Assembly (NCBI GenBank): GCA_035606665.1
Contig: DATNEY010000003.1
Coordinates: 1-64,000 of the forward strand
Direction of reading: 5' to 3'
DNA length: 64,000 bases
Origin: DASUGC01 sp035606665
Lineage (GTDB): Bacteria; Acidobacteriota; Vicinamibacteria; Vicinamibacterales; SCN-69-37
Part shown: positions 58,290 through 64,000 of the stretch, one piece after another
Layout of the letters: each line of letters begins with the position of its first letter
Position numbering within the stretch: position 1 is the first letter of the stretch
The notes under the pieces: model-generated
The model's database searches: none
Told to the model about the DNA's origin: nothing
What the model saw: the letters and a program-made list of their open reading frames with translations, nothing else
Program-made: the position numbers and the translations under genes

Positions 58290-59008
58290 GTAACGTCTGG
58301 CGCGTTCTCGTCGCCGATGATGAGCCCGCGGCTCGCCGGGGAGTGCGTCAGATGCTCGAGCCGCACAAGGCGTTTCAGGTGGCGGGCGAGTGCCGCAATG
58401 GCGCCGAAGTGCTGCACGCGCTGGATGCGCTGAACCCCGACGTTCTGTTTCTCGACATCCAGATGCCGGGCCTCGGCGGTTTCGACGTCATCAAACGGAG
58501 GACTCCGGAACGAATGCCGCTGGTCGTGTTCCTGACGGCATTCGATCAACACGCATTGAAAGCGTTTGAAGCCGAAGCCCTCGACTACCTGGTGAAGCCA
58601 GTGAGCCAGTCGCGCTTCGATACTGCGATCCGGCGTCTTACCCGCCGGCTGTCGTCCGGCACTCCGATGGAGCCGCGCCTGGTCGTCCCGGCCGTGCGCG
58701 GCGCCATCGTCGTGCCCGTTCGGGAGATCGACTGGATCGAAGCCGCGGACAACTACGTTCGCGTCTGGACGGGCGGGCGGTCGTACCTTCTGCGTGAGTC
58801 CCTCGACGAGCTCGAGGCGCGCATCGGCAGGCACGGCTTCGTCCGCGCTCACCGCCGAGGGCTGGTTCGCATCAGTGGCGTGCGCGCTCTCACGACCTCC
58901 GCCAACGGCGAGACTGCCGCTACGCTCGAGTCGGGCGTTATCATCGCGGTGTCACGCCGGCGGCGTGCGGCATTTGCGAAAGCACTGAAGTGGAATCAGA
59001 AGGAGTGA
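58286..59008 (+). CDS. LytTR-family response regulator
   Basis: 240 residues. The receiver is residues 6-120 (VLVADDEPAARRGV, phospho-Asp in VLFLDIQMPGLGG, YLVKPV). The LytTR DNA-binding domain is 135-235 (IDWIEAADNYVRVWTGGRSYLLRESLDELEARIG, FVRAHRRGLVRISGV). GTG start coupled to the LytS-like kinase. LytTR regulators often control surface polysaccharide or cell-envelope genes; the divergent DUF1624 gene and the GT-C genes beyond it are plausible targets (inference from position). Confidence 0.92.
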   Translation: MSNVWRVLVADDEPAARRGVRQMLEPHKAFQVAGECRNGAEVLHALDALNPDVLFLDIQMPGLGGFDVIKRRTPERMPLVVFLTAFDQHALKAFEAEALDYLVKPVSQSRFDTAIRRLTRRLSSGTPMEPRLVVPAVRGAIVVPVREIDWIEAADNYVRVWTGGRSYLLRESLDELEARIGRHGFVRAHRRGLVRISGVRALTTSANGETAATLESGVIIAVSRRRRAAFAKALKWNQKE

Positions 59009-59012
59009 TCCG

Positions 59013-59564
59013 ATGACGGGCATCGTCCAGTCCATTCGGGGCGAGTGCATGCGTTACAAGTCCCTCGCCGAAGCGGCGTTTGCGCAGGTCGCTGAAACCG
59101 ATCTGTCTGTCGACGGCCCGAACGGTGGGAACTCAATGGCGGTGATCGCGTGGCACGTCTCGGGAAACCTCCGATCGCGGTTCACGGACTTCCTGACGAG
59201 CGACGGCGAGAAACCCTGGCGCCACCGGGACGAGGAGTTCGAGAAGCGTGCGGTGAGCCGTGTAGAGCTGGACGAGAAATGGAATGGCGGTTGGGCGGCG
59301 TTGCTCGCGACGCTTGATTCGCTTACGGACGCCGACCTCGCGCGTACGGTGACCGTACGCCAGCAGCCGATGCTCGTCTCTGAGGCGCTGCATCGCGCGC
59401 TCGCGCACCTCGCGTACCACACCGGACAGATCGTCTACCTCGGCAAGGTGTTCAAGGGGGACCAGTGGAAGTCCCTGAGTATTCCCCTGGGACAGTCGGA
59501 GACGTACAACCGCAATCCGATATCCGAGCGGCCGGACGCACACGCCGCGCACCTGAAGAGGTAA
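59013..59564 (+). CDS. DUF1572/DinB-superfamily protein
   Basis: 183 residues. MAVIAWHVSGNLRSRFTDFLTSDGEKPWRHRDEEFE and HRALAHLAYHTGQIVYLGK are the DUF1572 version of the DinB bundle, with histidines at WHVSGN, and HLAYHTGQ. The tail (LSIPLGQSETYN) is also characteristic. Metal-dependent enzyme of unknown substrate. AGGAG 9 nt before ATG 59013. Its stop TAA overlaps the ATG of the next gene. Confidence 0.86.
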   Translation: MTGIVQSIRGECMRYKSLAEAAFAQVAETDLSVDGPNGGNSMAVIAWHVSGNLRSRFTDFLTSDGEKPWRHRDEEFEKRAVSRVELDEKWNGGWAALLATLDSLTDADLARTVTVRQQPMLVSEALHRALAHLAYHTGQIVYLGKVFKGDQWKSLSIPLGQSETYNRNPISERPDAHAAHLKR

Positions 59565-60718
59565 TGGCGCCCTCGCGCCGTGCCATCGTCGTTGGCGCCG
59601 GCATCGGTGGCCTGGCCGCGGGTGTGGCGCTGCAACGCGCTGGATGGGAAGTCGAAATCCACGAACGAGCGGCGAGCCCCCGTGAACTCGGCTTCGGCTT
59701 GTTGCTCGCGCCGAATGCGCTTGCTGCACTGAAGGAACTGGGGGTCGCCGACGCCGTGGTACGGTCGGCGGCGCCCGCGACCAGCGTTGAGATCAGGCGG
59801 CTCGATGGCCGGCGGGTTCGACGATTCCGATCCCCGCTCGGCGGTCCGTCTGTTGTGGCGCTTCGGTCGGAGCTGCACGGCGCACTGCTTGCGGCAGTGG
59901 GCGAAAACTGCATCCACTTGAACAGCCTGGCCGAGGCGTTCGATCTGGATTCGAACGGAGTCACTCTGCGTGTCGCTGGAGGCGCGACGCATAGGGCCGA
60001 TGTTCTCGTCGCTGCCGATGGCGTCGGCTCGGCAATCAGGCGGCAGCTTCACCCTTCGGAGCCGCATGCTGAATCGAGCGGCTACTGCGCGGTGCGAGGC
60101 GTCGCTTTCGGAGTAAGCGCCGTACTTGGTGATCTCGCTGGTATCGGCTATCTGGATGACGGCATCGAGATCGGCACGGCGCGCGGCACGAGCGACGCGG
60201 TCTACTGGTACATGTCGTTGATTGCAGACGAGTTCGACGCAGCCCGCCGCACGCCTGCCGCGGTCCTCGCGCGCGTGGTGCCGGGCTGCGATCCCCTGCT
60301 CGCCACGCTGCTCACAACCACGAAGCCGGAAGACATGCGGTTCGACGAGCTCTTCAGGCGCGATCCGCTCGTGTCGTGGGGAAGCGGTCGCGTCACCCTG
60401 CTCGGCGATGCCGCGCATCCGGTGATGCCGCACACCGGCCAGGGGGCCGCGCAGGCGCTGGAGGACGGCGTCGCGTTGGGACTGGTTCTCCGCGGCGAGA
60501 CCGGCATCGAGGCCTCGCTACGGCGCTACGAGCAGGTTCGCTCCCAACGCACCCGCGCCTTCGTCCGGCTGGGTCCACGAATCGCGCGAATGACGACGAC
60601 GCGAAGTCGAGTGATTCTGGCGCTGAGAGACACTGCGCTGAAATTGATGCCGGAGGCCTTGCTGCAAAGATCCGCCGCTGGGCTTCAGAGATATCCACAT
60701 GCTGCGTTGCGATCGTGA
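59564..60718 (+). CDS. FAD-dependent aromatic-type monooxygenase
   Basis: 384 residues, a class A flavoprotein hydroxylase of the UbiH/salicylate-hydroxylase type. The dinucleotide motif is VVGAGIGGLAAGVALQRAGWEVEIHERA, the DG motif region ADVLVAADGVGSAIRR, and the GD motif TLLGDAAHPVMPHTGQGAAQALEDGVALG. It hydroxylates a small aromatic or cyclic substrate using NAD(P)H and O2; the substrate is unknown. ATG 59564 overlaps the DinB stop, so an operon is likely. Confidence 0.88.
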   Translation: MAPSRRAIVVGAGIGGLAAGVALQRAGWEVEIHERAASPRELGFGLLLAPNALAALKELGVADAVVRSAAPATSVEIRRLDGRRVRRFRSPLGGPSVVALRSELHGALLAAVGENCIHLNSLAEAFDLDSNGVTLRVAGGATHRADVLVAADGVGSAIRRQLHPSEPHAESSGYCAVRGVAFGVSAVLGDLAGIGYLDDGIEIGTARGTSDAVYWYMSLIADEFDAARRTPAAVLARVVPGCDPLLATLLTTTKPEDMRFDELFRRDPLVSWGSGRVTLLGDAAHPVMPHTGQGAAQALEDGVALGLVLRGETGIEASLRRYEQVRSQRTRAFVRLGPRIARMTTTRSRVILALRDTALKLMPEALLQRSAAGLQRYPHAALRS

Positions 60719-60725
60719 CGGCGAC

Positions 60726-60790
60726 GCCGGGCCAGAAGACCCGGCCTACGGCCGTCTTCTTGATGCGTAGGCCGGGGCTTCAGCCCCGGC
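60726..60790. repeat. BIME: two GTAG-foot REP units, tails outward
   Basis: A reverse unit (GCCGGGCCAGAAGACCCGGC then CTAC) and a forward unit (GTAGGCCGGGGCTTCAGCC then CCGGC) are separated by about 18 nt. The loop of the second, read on the minus strand, provides the TGA stop of the beta-helix-PA14 gene (60780-60782). Confidence 0.8.
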
Positions 60791-62846
60791 GAATCACGCG
60801 CACTTGCAATGCTGCCGCACCGGTGTTCTGGAAATACTCGAGGCGCAGGCGGTGCGTGCCCGCGCCGATGGCAATGCGATCGTCCTTTGGTCCGTGAATG
60901 GACCAGTCCTCGAGTACGAGCTTGTCGTCCACCCACAGCCGGATCCCATCGTCGCTCGTGACAACGAGCTCGTAGCTGCCGCCGGGCAGCCTGAGACTGC
61001 CGGCGGCTGTGACGCCGATCCGCGTCGAGTAACCCTGACCGAAGGACCTGGCGTTGGCGTAGGCAAGTCGCGTGGTCTTGTGCGTGCGCGCAGGCGGCGT
61101 CTTGAGCCGGGCGGCGAAGGCTGCCGGTTGTGTGAGCGGATCGGTGGCCGCATCGAACGTCCAGAAGTTCACCGTCCAGTCGATCTCGGGCTCGAAGACG
61201 GAGTAGGAGAAGCGATACGGCTTGCCGGCGGCGATGACCTCACCGCGCGGCGTGATGACGCGTTCTCCGATGTATTCGAGCTCGATTCGGAAGTCGACCG
61301 CGGGCTGTTGTGGTGCCAGAGTCAGCTCGCCTGGCGCGGTGCCGGTCGATGCTGCGGCCGTTGCTCCGCGGATCGACGCGATCTTCCACGAGCCGGCCGG
61401 ACCGAGTACTCGCAAACGGATCGGCCGGTCGCTGAGCGACCCTCCGGGCCAGAGCTTCGGCGACAGGGAGTCGTACGGTCCCCAGTCGTCGACGATGATT
61501 GTGTCGCGGCCGCGGCGGGCGCCCACTGGAAGCTTCGCATCAATCGCGCCCGGGATCGGTGACGGCGGCGCGGGAACCGGTCGCGCTGACGGCGCCATCG
61601 GACCGTCGAAGCGCTTGACGCCCTCTGTCCGTGCGATGTCCGTCTCGCGTTTGACGCCGTCGAAGACATTCGACGCGATGTCGTAGCCGCGGCTCGACGT
61701 GTCCCGGAACTTCGGATAGCCCCAGTTCGGATCTTGCGTCGCGTTGGCCCAAAGCCGGATCCCGAGTTCGTCTGCAGTGAAAGTATTCCCGGCTATCGTG
61801 ATGTTCTGGCCGTGCTCGATGGCGATGCCTTCGGTGTTCCGGGCGAAGGTATTCATCAGGATCTGCGAATCGAAGCTGTAACCGCCCCAGATGCCGTGCC
61901 AGCAGTCTTCGATCCTGTTCCGCATGAACACGTTACGGCTGAACGTCGCCTCGATGCCGTTCGCGACGGCGTGGCTGACGTCGTTGTCGTAGAAGAAGTT
62001 GTCGTTCGCGCCGCCCTGGCCGGTGTCCATCGTCGACTGTCCCGCCCAGAGAAACACACCGTCGCCGCCGTGCGTGAACGAGTTGTATGCGACGACGTTC
62101 CTGCTCGACTGTTCGTACATGAGGATGCCGGTCGAATCCTGGCCGCGGTTGTAGAAGCCGTGGCTATAGCCGCGCACGCACCAGTCGACACGGTTGTGCA
62201 TGACCTTGCTGTCCGTCGTGCGGTAGAAGCCGATACCGACGCCCGAGAGGAATGAGAACGTGTTGTTCCAGACACTGAGCCGGGACGACCGCGTCACCAT
62301 CAGGCCGTTCATGCCCTGGACGGCGCGGACACCGCTGATTTCCGCGTCGTCGACGCCGGCCAGATAGATTGCCGCGCCGTACCGGAGCCATTCGTCTTTC
62401 TCGTTGTTGTGGAAGGAGAGCCAGTCGGCCTGATGCTCCTGTTCGAGGCCGCTCAACAGGCGTGGTTTCCAGTTGTAGCTGACGTCGAGGCCCGAGAGCC
62501 GCAGGCGCGGTGAGTCGCGGGCAATTACCGCGATCTTGAATCCGCGCACCGACGCGGCCGAGAGACTGACACCAGTGCCGGCGATCTGAATGCCTGTGCC
62601 GCGATACGAGTCCGGATCCGCGAACGGCGCACCGCCCTCGATGGTGACGCCCGCCATGTCGACGCGGATGTCGTTGCCGCGAATGACGACCGCGGGCCGG
62701 TCGATTGCTGCCGACGGGAGTCGATAGACGCCGGGTCGGATGCGCGTGCTCCGGTCGATCACGATGCCGGGCGTGAGTGGAATCCCAGGCGCCTGCGCTG
62801 GTGGCAGATAGAGCAGGGTGAGCGTCGCCAGCAGGAGGGTGCGCAT
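60780..62846 (-). CDS. Secreted beta-helix (NosD/CASH-like) protein with C-terminal PA14 domain
   Basis: 688 residues from ATG 62846. A signal peptide (MRTLLLATLTLLYLPPAQA) and a right-handed beta-helix (~30-400) follow, with rungs such as VVIRGNDIRVDMAGVTIEGG, NGLMVTRSSRLSVWNNTFSFL, and YNSFTHGGDGVFLW of the NosD/periplasmic copper-binding or carbohydrate-binding type. A linker leads to a PA14-like domain (~590-685): TRIGVTAAGSLRLPGGSYELVVTSDDGIRLWVDDKLVLEDW and HRLRLEYFQNTGAAALQV. Probably binds or degrades polysaccharide. TATAGT (minus) lies exactly 6 nt before the start. The last residues (RRG) end in a REP loop. Confidence 0.85.
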   Translation of the reverse strand: MRTLLLATLTLLYLPPAQAPGIPLTPGIVIDRSTRIRPGVYRLPSAAIDRPAVVIRGNDIRVDMAGVTIEGGAPFADPDSYRGTGIQIAGTGVSLSAASVRGFKIAVIARDSPRLRLSGLDVSYNWKPRLLSGLEQEHQADWLSFHNNEKDEWLRYGAAIYLAGVDDAEISGVRAVQGMNGLMVTRSSRLSVWNNTFSFLSGVGIGFYRTTDSKVMHNRVDWCVRGYSHGFYNRGQDSTGILMYEQSSRNVVAYNSFTHGGDGVFLWAGQSTMDTGQGGANDNFFYDNDVSHAVANGIEATFSRNVFMRNRIEDCWHGIWGGYSFDSQILMNTFARNTEGIAIEHGQNITIAGNTFTADELGIRLWANATQDPNWGYPKFRDTSSRGYDIASNVFDGVKRETDIARTEGVKRFDGPMAPSARPVPAPPSPIPGAIDAKLPVGARRGRDTIIVDDWGPYDSLSPKLWPGGSLSDRPIRLRVLGPAGSWKIASIRGATAAASTGTAPGELTLAPQQPAVDFRIELEYIGERVITPRGEVIAAGKPYRFSYSVFEPEIDWTVNFWTFDAATDPLTQPAAFAARLKTPPARTHKTTRLAYANARSFGQGYSTRIGVTAAGSLRLPGGSYELVVTSDDGIRLWVDDKLVLEDWSIHGPKDDRIAIGAGTHRLRLEYFQNTGAAALQVRVIRRG

Positions 62847-62850
62847 CGCG

Positions 62851-62862
62851 CGACTATAGTCG
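62851..62862. promoter_or_regulatory. Palindromic divergent -10 element
   Basis: CGACTATAGTCG is a perfect 12-bp palindrome filling half of the 28-bp gap between the divergent genes. It gives TATAGT on both strands: 6 nt before ATG 62846 (minus) and 14 nt before ATG 62875 (plus). The same dyad could bind a regulator. Confidence 0.5.
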
Positions 62863-62874
62863 TACCATTCGCGC

Positions 62875-64000
62875 ATGAATACCAGACGCCAGTTCCTGAT
62901 CAGCGCGCCGCTCGGCATCCTTGTCTCGGCGGCCGCGTGCGCGGGTGAACGGAAAGCCTCTGAGGCTGCGCCCGCCGGAACTCCGGCGACGCCGGGCGCG
63001 CCACCGACTTTCGGCACAGGCACGGGCGCCGGTCCAGAAGTGACCACAGCGACGTTCGCTGAGGCGGAGAAGCTGATGCAGGTGACGCTCACGCCGGCCG
63101 AGCGCCAGCAGGCGGCCGACACCTGGCGCCGTTCGCTTGCGCCGTACCTGGAGCGGCGGACCGGTCCCCGTGCGGTCGCACTTGGCGAGACGGAGGCACC
63201 GGCGTCCGTATGGAATCCAATGCTGCCCGGCCTGGCCCGTTCACCGCAGCGCGATCGCTTCGTGCGGTCGAAGGCCGATGGCGCCCCCTTGCCGGCGAAG
63301 GACGAAGACATCGCGTTTGCGCCCGTGGTGCAGCTCTCACGCTGGATCGAGACGCGCACACTGACGTCGGAGCGCCTCACGAGCATTTATCTCGCGAGGA
63401 TCGCGTCGCTCGACTCGCGCCTGCGCGCCGTCATTACCGTGACTCGCGATCACGCCCTTGCGCGCGCGAAGCAGGCCGACGTGGAAATCGCGGCAGGGAA
63501 GTACCGGGGGGCGCTGCATGGCATTCCGTACGGCGTCAAGGACCTGCTCGACACGAAAGGCATTCCCACCACGTACGGCGCCGAGCCGTTCAGGAATCGC
63601 GTCCCCACAGCGGACTCGGCGGTAGTTCGCAGACTGGATGATGCCGGCGCCGTGCTCGTGGCGAAGCTCTCACTTGGCGCGCTGGCGCTGAACGACATCT
63701 GGTTCGGTGGTCAGACGATGAATCCGTGGCTGATCGAGGAAGGCGCATCGGGTTCGAGTGCGGGACCGGGTTCGGCGACGGCGGCGGCGCTCGTCGCGTT
63801 TTCGATTGGCTCGGAGACGGGCGGCTCGATCGTGGCGCCGGCGATGCGCTGCGGCGTGACGGGCCTCAGGCCCACGTTCGGGCGTGTCGCGCGCACCGGC
63901 GCGATGACGCTGTGCTGGTCGCTCGACAAGCTCGGTCCGATGACTCGATCCGTCGAGGACGCGATGCTGGTGCTCAAAGCGATCGACGGAGCGGACGCCG
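62875..64000 (+). CDS. Amidase-signature protein with Tat lipoprotein signal (runs off the end)
   Basis: 375 residues are visible and the frame is open at the window edge. The N-terminus MNTRRQFLISAPLGILVSAAACAG carries a twin-arginine motif and a lipobox-like AAAC. A linker rich in A, P, T and G follows. The amidase fold begins near residue 155 (SRWIETRTLTSERLTSIYLARI). The catalytic Lys is in YGVKDLLDTKG, and cis-Ser and Ser nucleophile are in GASGSSAGPGSATA and GSETGGSI; GVTGLRPTFGRV and LDKLGPMTRSVEDA complete the pattern. Exported folded by Tat, it probably hydrolyses an amide in the periplasm. Confidence 0.88.
   Translation, partial: MNTRRQFLISAPLGILVSAAACAGERKASEAAPAGTPATPGAPPTFGTGTGAGPEVTTATFAEAEKLMQVTLTPAERQQAADTWRRSLAPYLERRTGPRAVALGETEAPASVWNPMLPGLARSPQRDRFVRSKADGAPLPAKDEDIAFAPVVQLSRWIETRTLTSERLTSIYLARIASLDSRLRAVITVTRDHALARAKQADVEIAAGKYRGALHGIPYGVKDLLDTKGIPTTYGAEPFRNRVPTADSAVVRRLDDAGAVLVAKLSLGALALNDIWFGGQTMNPWLIEEGASGSSAGPGSATAAALVAFSIGSETGGSIVAPAMRCGVTGLRPTFGRVARTGAMTLCWSLDKLGPMTRSVEDAMLVLKAIDGADA

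Overview
The window is GC-rich, densely coding bacterial chromosome. Its gene families point to Acidobacteriota, probably the Vicinamibacteria (old subdivision 6). The evidence is eukaryotic-type Ser/Thr kinases fused to PD40/TolB-like propellers, large ADOP/MacB-like permeases, a HTH-membrane-propeller protein, a PEP-CTERM protein, several DinB proteins, a DUF1326/DUF2182 pair, SecDF as a single chain and TonB_C-only secreted proteins. This assignment is inference from family content; there is no rRNA here. I saw no tRNA, rRNA, CRISPR array, prophage or plasmid functions.

Layout. 0-0.15 kb: tail of an IS5-family transposase whose end sits inside a palindromic repeat. 0.15-9.9 kb: truncated kinase/propeller gene, AlkD-like and YcaQ-like DNA-repair proteins, PEP-CTERM lectin, TonB-like protein, CPBP protease, GalM and a sugar-acid MFS transporter. 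9.9-17.4 kb: beta-helix protein, HTH-TM-propeller-LamG protein, amidohydrolase, ADOP remnant, dicarboxylate symporter, SDR. 17.5-24.1 kb: a coherent regulatory locus with a full ADOP permease, NtrY-like kinase, NtrC-like regulator and a divergent receiver-SpoIIE phosphatase; both outer genes carry sigma-54-type promoter matches. 24.2-31.7 kb: complete PD40 kinase, amidase, small iron-permease-like protein, DUF1326/DUF2182, RsmH-like methyltransferase. 31.7-33.0 kb: short debris-rich stretch. 33-41.5 kb: DinB, ankyrin protein, hybrid kinase, PLP dehydratase, Rieske-FAD reductase, RNA polymerase omega, and a four-gene overlapping ArsR operon. 41.5-51 kb: SecDF, S41 protease, TonB-like protein, cysteine-synthase-like enzyme, S1/P1 nuclease. 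49.7-57 kb: membrane glycosyltransferase-type proteins and a DUF1624 protein. 57-59 kb: LytS/LytTR two-component pair. 59-64 kb: DinB, FAD monooxygenase, beta-helix-PA14 protein, and a Tat-type amidase that runs off the end.

Three genome-scale signals run through the window. (1) A family of intergenic hairpins has GTAG or GGAG feet, often as inverted pairs. These are REP/BIME elements, and they supply the stop codons of several genes, the first codons of one, and an IS insertion site. (2) Many genes with no Shine-Dalgarno sequence have a TAnnnT-type -10 hexamer 5-7 nt (most often exactly 6) before the start codon, the signature of leaderless mRNAs; this also fixes several starts. (3) Two sigma-54-like promoters flank the NtrC/NtrY pair, each with a predicted leader of only 7-8 nt. 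I could not compute statistics, alignments or searches; coordinates and motifs were read by eye.
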